From assembly GCA_032622095.1 (NCBI GenBank), contig CP136069.1, positions 8,388,036 through 8,452,035 of the forward strand: DNA of 64,000 bases. The letters run 5' to 3'. Position numbers and translations under genes: made by a program. Shown here piece by piece: positions 1 to 9,815 of this stretch (positions within the stretch are counted from its first letter, which is position 1; each line of letters begins with the position of its first letter). This stretch comes from Siphonodentalium dalli. Lineage: Eukaryota; Mollusca; Scaphopoda; Gadilida; Siphonodentaliidae. The notes under the pieces were generated by a model. It made no database searches. It saw only the letters and a list, made by a program, of their open reading frames with translations, and was not told the DNA's origin.

Positions 1-304
1 TAATCATTGAAAATAATATATGGTACAATCTAAGCCTTATCTACTTGATTCGCACTTAATATTACAATAGATACAATCACTCGGAAGAATTATGCGGCTC
101 ACATTCGTTCTGAGCATCATGCTGGAGTCCTTTATCTAAAAGTTCTATTTATAGAACAAAGAAGTGTCCCATTAATTCTTATTCTTATCCCATTAAAATA
201 ATATCGAAAAAAAATCTATATTAATTGATAGAATCATTTCTGGGCAGGGAATTCCAACTCATACATATTATTTCATACCCAGGAAAGTATCTAAAATTTG
301 TTAT

Positions 305-758
305 TTAACCCTTTGAGTGCCACGGGCCGATCTCATCGGCCCTAATTTACGTTCTGTAAAATCGGCCCTAAAAAAATTAAATTAAATAAAAACATTTTTT
401 TTTTAGATTTTTTTTTTTTGGTTGAATTAGTTTTGGGTATGCTTAAGCATGCTATAGGGCATGTTATAACTCAAAACTATCACCAAGTATTCTTAGTAAT
501 AATTTTGATGCCCATGAAAAACGTAAGATTCCCTGGCCCTAAACCTACACAATAAGCCTGTTAAAGAATATAAGAAACAATTATTAAAATTGTAAAAAAA
601 ATAAAAAAAATAATAACAAATGATGAAAAATTGTTAGGCCAATGCATTCTCTTATATATGCGAGGCGACCTATGGTCGACTCGCATATATAAGAGAATGC
701 ATTGGCACAGGGTATATGGGTTGATACAAAAAATCGGACCTGGCACTCAAAGGGTTAA
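305..758. mobile_element. TTAA-flanked foldback element, GTGCCA subtype (family IIa), complete
   Basis: It starts TTAACCCTTTGAGTGCCA and ends with the inverse, TGGCACTCAAAGGGTTAA. TTAA flanks and CCC termini are the hallmarks of piggyBac-superfamily ends. Inside is a GGCCGATnnnATCGGCC mini-palindrome and, near the right end, a 70-bp hairpin with AATGCATTCTCTTATA arms. No coding capacity; non-autonomous. Confidence 0.7.
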
Positions 759-784
759 AGAGATAATCCATCTTTAACTGTATG

Positions 785-1003
785 TTAATCCTTGAATGAT
801 GGGAGCCGCGCTGGTGCAGCATTGAAGATCCTGTTTCAGTGCCTTCTCTCATACATATAAGAGTCTCGCATATATAAAAAAAAATGCACTGGCTTACAAG
901 GTCAAGATAATATTGTTAGGCCAATGTATTCTCTTATATATGCGAGCTCCCTATGGGAGACTCGCGTATATAAGAATGCATTGGCACAGGGTTTTCTCAA
1001 TAA
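785..1003. mobile_element. TTAA-type element, TGGAGC subtype (family IIc), right end eroded
   Basis: It begins TTAATCCTTGAATGATGGGAGC and GCGCTGGTGCAGCATT, then carries two AATGCATTCTCTTATA-type hairpins separated by about 30 bp. The expected GGAAGCTCCAGTCAT right terminus is missing after cacagggttttctc. Confidence 0.6.
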
Positions 1004-1242
1004 TTGAAAAAAACATATTTGCATATTTAATTGCCTGAAAACACAGTTTTTTATTTTTAATGGTCTTTAGTTCTGCTTTGTTTATTTTGTCGTGATTGAG
1101 TATCTAGTTCTATTTCTAAATTTTTCGATCATCTCAAACATTGTAGATTCAAAATCATCAAAATTCATCAAATCATTCTAGTTTCATAGTTCAATCATTG
1201 GAAGATTTTATTCTATTTTTTTTAGATATTTCTTTGTGAATC

Positions 1243-1474
1243 TTAACCCTTTCAGTGCCAAGTCCGATTTTTGTATCAACCCATCCTTGATCATTTTTCA
1301 AATTTATTGATTATAATAATGTGATACATTGATGGAAATGAGCTCTTTCCATCAATGTATCACATTATTAGCTCTTTCCATCAATGTATCACATTATTAT
1401 AATCAATAAATTTGAAAAATGATCAAGGAAATATGGGTTGATACAAAAATCGGACTTGGCACTGAAAGGGTTAA
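1243..1474. mobile_element. TTAA-flanked foldback element, GTGCCA subtype (family IIa)
   Basis: TTAACCCTTTCAGTGCCAAG and the exact inverse CTTGGCACTGAAAGGGTTAA bound a nearly perfect 232-bp foldback. It is built from inverted TTTGTATCAACCCAT and caaatttattgattataata arms, with an extra tandem copy of the gctctttccatcaatgtatc segment at the centre. Confidence 0.7.
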
Positions 1475-1700
1475 GATATCATATGTGTCTAGTCTGCATG
1501 CATCAAAACATTTGTTTATCACACCACCATCAAACTTATCAATTATACCATATCCTTTACCTCCATCATCTTTCAAGTTTTCAAGATTGAATATTCAGCT
1601 CTTTCAATTTAATATCTCTTCGCGATTTTGATGTTTGTGTACAGTAAGTAAGTTTATTCTCAGCCATAAACTTGGATATGATAATTGGAATTGGAGACTA

Positions 1701-1920
1701 TTCCTTTCATGACTGGAGCTGTGCTTGTGCAGCATTAAAGACCCTGTGCCAGTGCATACTCTATATGGAGTCTCCCACCGAGAGCCTCACATATATCAGA
1801 GAATGCACTGGCTTACAAGATCAAGGTAAATATTGTTAGGCCAATGCATTCTCTTATATATAAGAGAATGCATTGGCACAGGGTTTTCTCGAAATTTCAG
1901 GAAGCTCCAGTCATAAAAGG
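1701..1920. mobile_element. TTAA-type element, TGGAGC subtype (family IIc), TTAA ends decayed
   Basis: Left end ttcctttcatgactggagc and right end gctccagtcataaaagg are inverted. Two hairpins with AATGCATTCTCTTATA or AGTGCATT arms lie inside, separated by the ttacaagatcaaggtaaat spacer common to the subtype. Confidence 0.6.
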
Positions 1921-2269
1921 GCTATTCCTTAAAATTAACACTTGAAAGTAATTGCAATCATGTATTTATAAAATGAAAATCGGTTACAAAAATGAAGTAA
2001 ATTTCTCTTATGACACCTCAAAAAAAAATATTAGTTATTTAGCCAGTAAACTCCGGAGACTCAATTTTCAATCCTTTCGAATTTAAAAATAAATAAATTA
2101 GGTGATAAGTAAATAAGAACGACTTCATACGACCTCATACTGTGTGATCGTAATTCTTCATATGGTATGATCACAAATCTTCATATTTTCCGTTCATTTT
2201 TTATACCGGTACATCTTTCACAATAATTAAACACACATGGCTCATTCCAAGCTCATACTAGTATACCAT

Positions 2270-2623
2270 TAGGGATCTGCGAATCGGGGATTTTGCATCG
2301 AATCTCGATATCGAATCTCCTTCCTGATATCGACATCGAATCAGAGCTCTAGTGATTGACATTGTTTACCAATTTACATAATGTCGATACAGATTACAAA
2401 TATATATGGCGATTGATCACCGTCACGGGTTGGGATCGTTGGCTAACTTAGCAACCTTTTGGTTCAATTTCTGTGAGTTCAGGTCATTTGGCATGTGTTA
2501 TTTAGACGCACAAAACGAGACTACACCAAATCGAAAATATCCGAATCAGCGGATCGATTTGGTGTCGATCTCGAATCGGGTGCCCGATATCAACATCGAA
2601 TCTCGAATATTCACAGGTCCCTA
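2270..2623. mobile_element. hAT-type MITE with 8-bp target duplication TATACCAT
   Basis: The element runs from TAGGGATCTGCGAAT to ATTCACAGGTCCCTA (imperfect inverted termini). It is flanked by TATACCAT at 2262-2269 and again at 2624-2631. An 8-bp duplication is characteristic of the hAT superfamily. Inside are repeated ATCGAATCTCGATATCG-type words. An 86-codon ORF overlaps it but is unlike any protein I know. Confidence 0.7.
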
Positions 2624-2651
2624 TATACCATATATATATTGTATCCGTGAT

Positions 2652-2765
2652 CAAGCCTGGATATAGTGTTTCTGACATTTGCTGAATGAGGTTCCCTGAA
2701 GGTGCATTTAGTGACGCTATCCCACACAGCAGGCTAGCATCACCAAATTCATGGTCTGGGATTCG
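2652..2765. mobile_element. GAATGAGGTCCCC family (IV), left-end fragment
   Basis: It begins CAAGCCTGGATATAGTGTTT, then GAATGAGGTTCCCTGAAGGTG and the inverted partner caccaaattcatggtctggg. Only one of the usual two hairpins is present. Confidence 0.5.
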
Positions 2766-3103
2766 TTCTCTTGTCTAAATTTATATCTACCCAGCTATTT
2801 TTGGTTTGATTAGGTGGGTATTTCCAGGCGTTTAGATTTGTGTAATTTGGGCACCTGGTGGGAAGATCAAATTAAAATATTGAACTATAAAACTTGAAAT
2901 CCTTGCATTTTGTTTCCAAGATGACCAAGAATGATACTTTCCAATGCAACTGTTTCATTCATATCAATATGGGAATCAAAGTTTATCATCAATACAGATA
3001 TGCAGTGGGAAAAAAATTCCATTGTCATGTTTATTTTGAGCACAGCATTTACCAACTTTAATTTGGGGGGATTTAAAACCGTATTTTCCTTCTTTTAGTG
3101 ATG

Positions 3104-3320
3104 TACAGTAATGCCCTAAATAATCGACTCCTTAACCACAGCAGAATTATGGGTAACTTTTCAGGATTTAGTCAGAAATATGGCTTGTTGCCATTCATCG
3201 GAAAGCTCTCACTGAGAGCTTTCCGATGAATGGCAACAAGCCATATTTCCGACTAAAACCTGAAAAGTTATCCATAATTCTGCTGCGGGTAAAGAGTCAA
3301 TTATTTAGGGCATTACTGTA
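3104..3320. mobile_element. Family I palindromic MITE (TA-CAGTAATGCCC), full length
   Basis: TACAGTAATGCCCTAAATAA to its inverse TTTAGGGCATTACTGTA form an almost perfect palindrome of about 215 bp, each arm running to GAAAGCTCTCACTGAGAGCTTTC at the centre. TA flanks and CAGT termini suggest the Tc1/mariner/pogo superfamily (inference). It lies in the intron upstream of exon 3807. Confidence 0.75.
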
Positions 3321-3435
3321 TTTGTGCCATCTGATCTACAAATTATTGTCTTATCTGGCAAAGTGCCAATATGCTCAAATCTAGATATCATTTGCAATAT
3401 TTGAATTAAATTTTTTACAAAGCGCGGTTGAATTT

Positions 3436-3538
3436 GAAGCACTAAATAACTTATACTCTGCTTGTGGATGAAGCACTAAATAACTTATACTCTGCTTGTG
3501 GATGAAGCACTAAATAACTTATACTCTGCTTGTGGATG
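3436..3538 (+). repeat. 34-bp tandem repeat, 3 copies
   Basis: The unit gaagcactaaataacttata plus ctctgcttgtggat is repeated at 3436, 3470 and 3504 with no mismatch visible, then decays into gaagaacataaattactt. Confidence 0.85.
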
Positions 3539-3806
3539 AAGAACATAAATTACTTAGTTGGATCAGAATCAAAATTAGAAAATATATTTTAAAACTTGAA
3601 CTTCTTATAGTCCTATGGCATATCAACAATGATCTAGGCAGTGACTAGGAATCAGTCGTAGTGTCGCATGTCACCTTTTGAGTAAGGGAACACTATTCAC
3701 TGATGCAATCCGCCCTTCATTTGCATATGTCAACACCCTTCATTAAGTGTATTTTACAAGAGTTATGAGAACTAGTCACTGAATGCGGTCTGCCTTTTAT
3801 TTGTAG

Positions 3807-4031
3807 AGGAACCAGTCGCTGCCTGGACCCATGTCACCCCACTTTAGCTCTGGAGGGATGCAGCAGCCTTCACCATCGATGATGGGCAACACGGCTTCAC
3901 CGTCGATGATGGGTAACACTGCATCACCGCAGCTCTCACCCCATTTCCCTAGTCAACAGAACCACCCAGCGCAGTGGAACGGGCGGCCAGGACAATCATT
4001 ACCAGGCCCACTGGGCGTGGCTGTTAATCAG
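3807..4031 (+). CDS. NCOA: p160 coactivator, first exon visible in window (75 codons)
   Basis: The acceptor is ttatttgtag|AGG and the donor is AATCAG|gtgtgtg; both ends are phase 0. It begins RNQSLPGPMSPHF and ends GPLGVAVNQ. A nine-residue unit, SMMGNTASP, occurs twice in a row at about residues 23-40, so the exon has its own small internal duplication. The composition (Ser, Pro, Met, Gln, Gly) is low-complexity and looks disordered, as in the C-terminal activation segment of p160 proteins. I see no upstream exon in 1-3806, so the preceding exon lies before the window. The last part of the exon, with its donor, is repeated downstream at 4032-4330, and its first part is copied at about 5600-5748. 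Reading past the donor reaches a stop at 4068-4070. Confidence 0.8.
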
Positions 4032-4330
4032 GTGTGTGTTATAATTATTCCCATGTACTCAGCGCATTGAAACGGGCGGGCAGAAAATTATTATCAGGCC
4101 CACTGGGCGTGGCTGTTAATCAGGTGTGTGTTATAATTATTCCCATGTACCCAGCGCATTGAAATGGGCGGCCAGGAAATTATTGTCAGGCCCACTGGGA
4201 GTGGCTGTTAATCAGGTGCAAGTTAGAATTATTCCCATGTTCCCCTCTATTCCATGGAAACCCAGCGCATTGAAACGGGCACCTGAAAATCATTATCATG
4301 CCCACTGGCTGTTAACTCTTTCTTGGTGGG
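4032..4330 (+). repeat. 92-bp tandem copies of the exon 3807-4031 3' end and its splice donor
   Basis: The exon-end segment containing CCCACTGGGCGTGGCTG and AATCAG|gtgtgtg recurs at +92 bp (donor at 4124) and +184 bp (degenerate donor at 4216, gtgcaa). A fourth, more decayed copy lies around 4260-4320. Each unit carries about 50 bp of former exon and about 40 bp of intron. The exon frame hits a stop at 4068-4070, before the second donor, so use of a downstream donor would truncate the protein. Confidence 0.85.
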
Positions 4331-4373
4331 AGGTGCGCTGGTGAATAAAGATCCCTACAAGGTCAAGGTAAAG

Positions 4374-5003
4374 GTTGCGTTGTCTGCGTTAATGCACACG
4401 TCTGCGTTAATGCACACAACAAAGAGATTTTATTTTCAATGTAAAGTGTAATGCATACCTTATATGGCATGCGTCGTGACGTCGCTTGTCAAACTTCATT
4501 CACAGTTTATCTCCCTTGATGACTCAATTGTTTTCAATCAATGAAAGTTGGCGGCTGTCTTCGAAGCGAAGGAAAATTTACTTGTATTTAGGTCAATAAA
4601 GTGTTAATTGTTGGGATATTACAGGTTTGACATTATCATACAATTAATTTATTACAGATAGATTCATTTGCAATGTAGCAATTATTCCAATATCGAAATA
4701 ATTACAGTAATGCTCTAATTAATCGACCTCTTAACCAAAGCAGAATTATGGGTAACTTTTCAGGATTTAGTCGGAAATATGGCTTGTTGCCATTCATCGG
4801 AAAGCTCTCGGGGAGAGCTTTCCGATGAATGGCAACAAGCCATATTTCCGACTAAATCCTGAAAAGTTACCCATAATTCTGCTTTGGTTAAGAGGTCGAT
4901 TAATTAGAGCATTACTGTACCTGCAATAAAATCAATGAGAAGCTGTGAGTTATAATGCAACGCACACGTCCATGTGAACGGATTTAGCGCAGACGACGCA
5001 ACA
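4374..5003. mobile_element. Inverted-repeat element with GTTGCGTTGTCTGCG / CGCAGACGACGCAAC ends, containing a family I insertion
   Basis: The left end has ttgcgttgtctgcgttaatg and the right end gcgcagacgacgcaac. A stretch with cataccttatatggcat at about 4460 recurs in inverse at about 57180-57215, so this is a dispersed element. The family I palindrome at 4703-4919 interrupts it. Confidence 0.5.
4703..4919. mobile_element. Family I palindromic MITE, full length
   Basis: TACAGTAATGCTCTAATTAA to TTAATTAGAGCATTACTGTA is an almost perfect palindrome, with centre GAAAGCTCTCGGGGAGAGCTTTC. The arms share compensating differences (gctctaatt versus gccctaaat in other copies), so the two arms of a copy resemble each other more than they resemble other copies. 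Confidence 0.75.
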
Positions 5004-5010
5004 TACAAAC

Positions 5011-5362
5011 CAAGCCTGCAGAATGAGGTCCCCAGAGGGTGAATTTAGTGACGCTATCCCGTATAGTGGGCTAGCATCACTAAATTCACCCTCTGGGGAC
5101 CTCATTCCGCTTAGACTTTTTCTGGAAAGTTTCTTTATTAAATTTCTATAGAAACTTCTTCACATAGATTCTATTTCTTTTTTAGTTTAGTTTATCTATA
5201 TCCCGAAATTAGCAGACTACACATTCCATAATCGAGGTTCCAAATGGATGAACATCACAGTCACCATTTGGGAACTTCAATCTGAGTATGTCTCCCATAG
5301 CAGATGAGGCCATGCAGAATGAGGTCCCAGAGGGTCAATTTTGTGATGCTAGCCCACTATAC
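5011..5362. mobile_element. GAATGAGGTCCCC family (IV), right end truncated by a family IIc element
   Basis: It starts CAAGCCTGCAGAATGAGGTC, has the first hairpin (centre tatcccgtatagtgggcta), a spacer with the cttcaatctgagtatg core, then the start of the second hairpin. It ends at the family IIc junction near 5362. Confidence 0.6.
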
Positions 5363-5590
5363 TATGCGCTGGTGCAGCATTAAAGACCCTGTGCCAGTGC
5401 ATTCCCTTATATATGCGAGCCTAGCATATAAAAGAGAATGCACTTGCCTACAAGGTCAAGTTAAATATTGTTAAGCCATGCATTATCTTATATATGCAAG
5501 GCGCCCTATGGGCGACTTGCATATATAAGAGAATGCATTGGCACAGAGTTTTCGCAAAAATTCAGGAGGATCCAGTCATCAAAAGATTAA
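5363..5590. mobile_element. TTAA-type element, TGGAGC subtype (family IIc)
   Basis: It runs from GCGCTGGTGCAGCATTAAAG to ggatccagtcatcaaaagattaa (TTAA at 5587-5590), with two AATGCATT-type hairpins. It is inserted next to, or recombined with, the preceding family IV element and directly precedes the pseudoexon. Confidence 0.6.
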
Positions 5591-5599
5591 GTAAATTTA

Positions 5600-5748
5600 A
5601 TAAGAGTTATGAGAATTGGTCACTGAATGCGGTCTGCCTTTTATTCGTTGAGGAACCAGTCGCTGCCTGGACCCATGTTACCCCACATTACCTCCGGAGC
5701 AATGCAGCAGCCTTTACCATCGATGATGGGCAACACGGCTTCTCCTAT
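5600..5748 (+). pseudogene. Decayed duplicate of the 5' half of exon 3807-4031 with its intron flank
   Basis: From about 5600 the sequence repeats the intron end (agagttatgagaa, cactgaatgcggtctgcc) and then the exon start, readable as NQSLPGPMLPHITSGAMQQPLPSMMGNTASP. The acceptor has changed from ttgtagAGG to cgttgAGG, so the original AG is lost, and similarity stops at about 5748 without a donor. It lies 57 bp upstream of the true exon at 5805. An off-frame ORF runs through it into that exon but does not match the coactivator frame. This is a pseudoexon, not an alternative exon. Confidence 0.7.
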
Positions 5749-5804
5749 GAATTTATTATCTGAACATAAACATCTTATGACAACAAAAAATATTCTTGTT
5801 ACAG

Positions 5805-6024
5805 GGCAGTCAGTATGCTGCACTCCAGCGACATCGATCTCTGTCCGGCGGGTCTGCGCCGACCCCTCCCGGACCGCCCTCCAGTCGGTTCCAGTTTCCA
5901 GAGAACCAGTTTCCTGGAAACCAAAACACTCAGATGGGCATGTTCTCCCCGCAGCCAAAGGCTCCGCAGCAACAAATGTTTCCAGGCAACCGCGGTCTGC
6001 AGCGGCAAATGACTCACCCTGCAG
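5805..6024 (+). CDS. NCOA: p160 coactivator, second visible exon (phase 0 to phase 1)
   Basis: The acceptor is attcttgttacag|GGC and the donor is CCTGCAG|gttagt. The exon encodes GSQYAALQRHRSLSGGSAP, then a Pro/Gln/Phe-rich run including MGMFSPQPKAPQQQMF, ending QMTHPA with one base of a Gly codon completed by the exon at 18164. The join from the previous exon (VNQ|GSQY) is phase 0. The segment is predicted to be disordered; its role in p160 proteins is coactivator/activation-domain scaffolding. GC content is clearly higher than in the flanking intron, supporting coding status. The next intron is about 12 kb and holds both large tandem arrays. Confidence 0.85.
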
Positions 6025-6134
6025 GTTAGTACGCCATCGTCATCTGTATTCAAAAAATTAAGTACATGATGTTAACCTACGTTAGTATGCCATCGATCGT
6101 CTGTATTAAAAAAACTAATTACGTGATCCTAGCC
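6025..6134 (+). repeat. Tandem duplication of the intron start after exon 5805-6024
   Basis: gttagtacgccatcgtcatctg is followed at about 6080 by gttagtatgccatcgatcgtctg, and after the family I insertion by gttagtatgccattggccatctg at about 6273, so the donor-proximal intron sequence was repeated with a period near 57 bp. Confidence 0.65.
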
Positions 6135-6271
6135 TACAGTAATGCCCTAAATAATCGACTCCTTAACCACAGCAGAATTATGGGTAATTTTTCAGGATTT
6201 AGTCGGAAATATGGTTTGTTGCCATTCATCAGAAAGCTCTCACTGAGTCTATTATTTAGGGCATTACTGTA
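6135..6271. mobile_element. Family I palindromic MITE, internally deleted
   Basis: Left arm from TACAGTAATGCCCTAAATAA through GAAAGCTCTCACTGAG, then a jump to the right end tctattatttagggcattactgta; most of the right arm is deleted. Confidence 0.7.
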
Positions 6272-6404
6272 TGTTAGTATGCCATTGGCCATCTGTGTTA
6301 AAATGTATCAAATGTGTATGTCTAATGTCTCACCCCACCTGTTAGAGTGTTATTATACAGTGGGGAGGTATCTTCCAAAGATCCACAGTGTTTATGTGTT
6401 TTAC

Positions 6405-8858
6405 CATTTATGGAGCCCCAGAGAGAGAGAGAACAATGCACTCATAACTGTCGTCTGCTTCGGTCTGTGTGAGGCTCCATACAGGAGTGTTATATCATCC
6501 TTTATGGAGCCCCAGAGAGAGAGAACAATGCACTCATAACTGTCGTCTGCTTCGGTCTGTGTGAGGCTCCATACAGGAGTGTTATGTAACCTTTATGGAG
6601 CCCCAGAGAGAGAGAACAATGCACTCATAACTGTCGTCTGCTTCGGTCTGTGTGAGGCTCCATACAGGAGTGTTATATAATCCTTTATGGAGCCCCAGAG
6701 AGAGAGAACAATGCACTCATAACTGTCATCTGCTTCGGTCTGTGTGAGGCTCCATACAGGAGTGTTATATAATCCTTTATGGAGCCCCAGAGAGAGAGAA
6801 CAATGCACTCATAACTGTCGTCTGCTTCGGTCTGTGTGAGGCTCCATACAGGAGTGTTATATAATCCTTTATGGAGCCCCAGAGAGAGAGAACAATGCAC
6901 TCTTAACTGTCGTCTGCTTCGGTCTGTGTGAGGCTCCATACAGGAGTGTTATATAATCCTTTATGGAGCCCCAGAGAGAGAGAACAATGCACTCATAACT
7001 GTCGTCTGCTTCGGTCTGTGTGAGGCTCCATACAGGAGTGTTATATAATCCTTTATGGAGCCCCAGAGAGAGAGAACAATGCACTCATAACTGTCGTCTG
7101 CTTCGGTCTGTGTGAGGCTCCATACAGGAGTGTTATGTAACCTTTATGGAGCCCCAGACAGAGAACAATGCACTCATAACTGTCGTCTGCTTCGGTCTGT
7201 GTGAGGCTCCATACAGGAGTGTTATATAATCCTTTATGGAGCCCCAGAGAGAGAGAACAATGCACTCATAACTGTCGTCTGCTTCGGTCTGTGTGAGGCT
7301 CCATACAGGAGTGTTATATAATCCTTTATGGAGCCCCAGAGAGAGAGAACAATGCACTCATAACTGTCGTCTGCTTCGGTCTGTGTGAGGCTCCATACAG
7401 GAGTGTTATATAATCCTTTATGGAGCCCCAGAGAGAGAGAACAATGCACTCATAACTGTCGTCTGCTTCGGTCTGCGTGAAGCTCCATACAGGAGTGTTA
7501 TATAATCCTTTATGGAGCCCCAGAGAGAGAGAACAATGCACTCATAACTGTCGTCTGCTTCGGTCTGTGTGAGGCTCCATACAGGAGTGTTATATAATCC
7601 TTTATGGAGCCCCAGAGAGAGAGAACAATGCACTCATAACTGTCGTCTGCTTCGGTCTGTGTGAGGCTCCATACAGGAGTGTTATATAATCCTTTATGGA
7701 GCCCCAGAGAGAGAGAACAATGCACTCATAACTGTCGTCTGCTTCGGTCTGTGTGAGGCTCCATACAGGAGTGTTATATAATCCTTTATGGAGCCCCAGA
7801 GAGAGAGAACAATGCACTCATAACTGTCGTCTGCTTCGGTCTGTGTGAGGCTCCATACAGGAGTGTTATATAATCCTTTATGGAGCCCCAGAGAGAGAGA
7901 ACAATGCACTCATAACTGTCGTCTGCTTCGGTCTGTGTGAGGCTCCATACAGGAGTGTTATATAATCTTTTATGGAGCCCCAGAGAGAGAGAACAATGCA
8001 CTCATAACTGTCGTCTGCTTCGGTCTGTGTGAGGCTCCATACAGGAGTGTTATATAATCCTTTATGGAGCCCCAGAGAGAGAGAACAATGCACTCATAAC
8101 TGTCGTCTGCTTCGGTCTGTGTGAGGCTCCATACAGGAGTGTTATATAATCCTTTATGGAGCCCCAGAGAGAGAGAACAATGCACTCATAACTGTCATCT
8201 GCTTCGGTCTGTGTGAGGCTCCATACAGGAGTGTTATATAATCCTTTATGGAGCCCCAGAGAGAGAGAACAATGCACTCATAACTGTTGTCTGTGTGAGG
8301 CTCCATACAGGAGTGTTATATAATCCTTTATGGAGCCCCAGAGAGAGAGAACAATGCACTCATAACTGTTGTCTGCTTCGGTCTGTGTGAGGCTCCATAC
8401 AGGAGTGTTATATAATCCTTTATGGAGCCCCAGAGAGAGAGAACAATGCACTCATAACTGTCGTCTGCTTCGGTCTGTGTGAGGCTCCATACAGGAGTGT
8501 TATATAATCCTTTATGGAGCCCCAGAGAGAGAGAACAATGCACTCATAACTGTCGTCTGCCTCGGTCTGTGTGAGGCTCCATACAGGAGTGTTATATCAT
8601 CCTTTATGGAGCCCCAGAGAGAGAGAACAATGCACTCATAACTGTCGTCTGCTTCGGTCTGTGTGGGGCTCCATACAGGAGTGTTATATAATCCTTTATG
8701 GAGCCCCAGAGAGAGAGAACAATGCACTCATAACTGTCGTCGGCTTCGGTCTGTGTGGGGCTCCATACAGGAGTGTTATATAATCCTTTATGGAGCTCCA
8801 GAGAGAGAGAACAATGCACTCATAACTGTCGTCTGTGTGAGGCTCCATACAGGAGTTA
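6405..8858 (+). repeat. 92-bp satellite array, about 27 copies, in intron 2
   Basis: The unit runs tatggagccccagagagaga, acaatgcactcataactgtc, gtctgcttcggtctgtgtga, ggctccatacaggagtgtta and tataatcctt. Most copies are exactly 92 bp; one near 7147 and one near 8287 are shorter, and the first is 94. Copies are nearly identical in the middle and more diverged at both edges (for example gtggggctcc after 8660, atgtaacc at about 6590 and 7135), as expected from unequal exchange. Each unit is itself a weak foldback (ATGGAGCC ... GGCTCCAT) and matches the dispersed family III hairpins. Because 92 is not a multiple of 3, overlapping ORFs of about 71 codons appear on the minus strand; they are artefacts of the array. 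Confidence 0.95.
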
Positions 8859-8998
8859 CTGTTTCCATACTAAATGAACGCTCCCAGTCAGTTAAAAAGT
8901 TTACATCGGAATAGTTTCTTATTCATTTGGAGGGATGTTACGGTGATAAAAGCAGATGACAGATAAATAAAAATGCAGAAGAGGCCCTATTTATTTAG

Positions 8999-9052
8999 GG
9001 AAATGTTTAGATAATAAGTTGAACTTATTATCTGAACATTCCCTATGGGATA
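8999..9052. repeat. Small hairpin GAAATGTTTAGATAATAAGTT (dispersed, 3 copies in window)
   Basis: aaatgtttagataataagtt and its inverse aacttattatctgaacatt are separated by only a few bases. Related hairpins occur at 54346-54414 and 60232-60300. Confidence 0.65.
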
Positions 9053-9241
9053 ACTACTCATGTGTAATTATATTTTAAGAAATGGATGTTAATTTGCTTT
9101 TGTTCCATTGAGTAGGAATGCAAGTTGGTCTGACATATTCATAAACATATCAGACTAACTCGCATCAAAACTTACTCCATGGAACACATCAAAACTTACT
9201 CCATGGAACACATCAAAATCAACATCTATTAATTGTATTTA

Positions 9242-9335
9242 CACTCACCCTGCAGGTTAGTTTACCATCATCATCTGTATTAAAAAAAAACTAATTACAT
9301 GATCTTAGCCTACATTAATACACCATACCATTGGT
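9242..9335 (+). repeat. Second copy of the exon 5805-6024 3' end, donor and intron start
   Basis: actcaccctgcaggttagt is identical to the exon 2 end with its donor (6013-6030), followed by the same ccatcatcatctgtattaaa, ctaattacatgatcttagcctac sequence. It lies on the far side of the 92-bp array, 3.2 kb from the real donor. No acceptor precedes it, so I regard it as a donor duplicate and not an exon. Confidence 0.75.
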
Positions 9336-9360
9336 CGTATGTTTTTAAAAAAACATTTCC

Positions 9361-9443
9361 TGATCCTACCCTATGTTTGAGGAGATTTCCTGATCCTACC
9401 CTATGTTTGAGGAGATTTCCTGATCTAACCCTATGTTTGAGGA
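9361..9443 (+). repeat. 30-bp tandem repeat, 3 copies
   Basis: tgatcctaccctatgtttga plus ggagatttcc is repeated from 9361, 9391 and 9421, the last with ctaacc for cctacc. Confidence 0.85.
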
Positions 9444-9815
9444 GTGAATAGGTGGGTAAGTGATTTATTATTTCCCCGGACATGTATAAGAGGTAACTGG
9501 GTAATTTGTTTCCCGGTATTTTAGATTGAAAATTAATATTCATCTGGGTTTAGTGCCAATTAGCCATCTGTGTCATACGGTCACAATTAAATAATACTAA
9601 ATTCATTTCAAAATGTTTAGGAAAATCTAGGTAGGCTGATTAATTAAATTTTTTAATTCTTTTATATTGTATAATTATTATTATTTTTTCTTTTTAAATA
9701 AAATTTTTCAAATACACATTTAGGAATAGACTAAAATATAAATTGAATTGGATGAGGGTATATGTAATAGTAACTCAACATTCTAAATGTGATATGACCT
9801 GAGGTGTATATTTCC

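Noticed and set aside
2406-2666. 86-codon ORF
   Set aside because: It runs from inside the hAT-type MITE into its flank and a different element; chance ORF.
5641-6053. Minus-strand ORFs of 84 and 105 codons
   Set aside because: Shadows of the GC-rich coactivator exon on the opposite strand.
5627-6061. 144-codon ORF crossing the pseudoexon and exon 5805-6024
   Set aside because: It reads the real exon in the wrong frame; the phase-consistent frame continues to exon 18164 and the gene's C-terminus.
6593-8819. Series of overlapping 70-84-codon minus-strand ORFs with repeated protein MHCSLSLGLHKGLYNTPVWS
   Set aside because: They are the 92-bp satellite read in successive frames; the period is not a multiple of three and there is no gene context.
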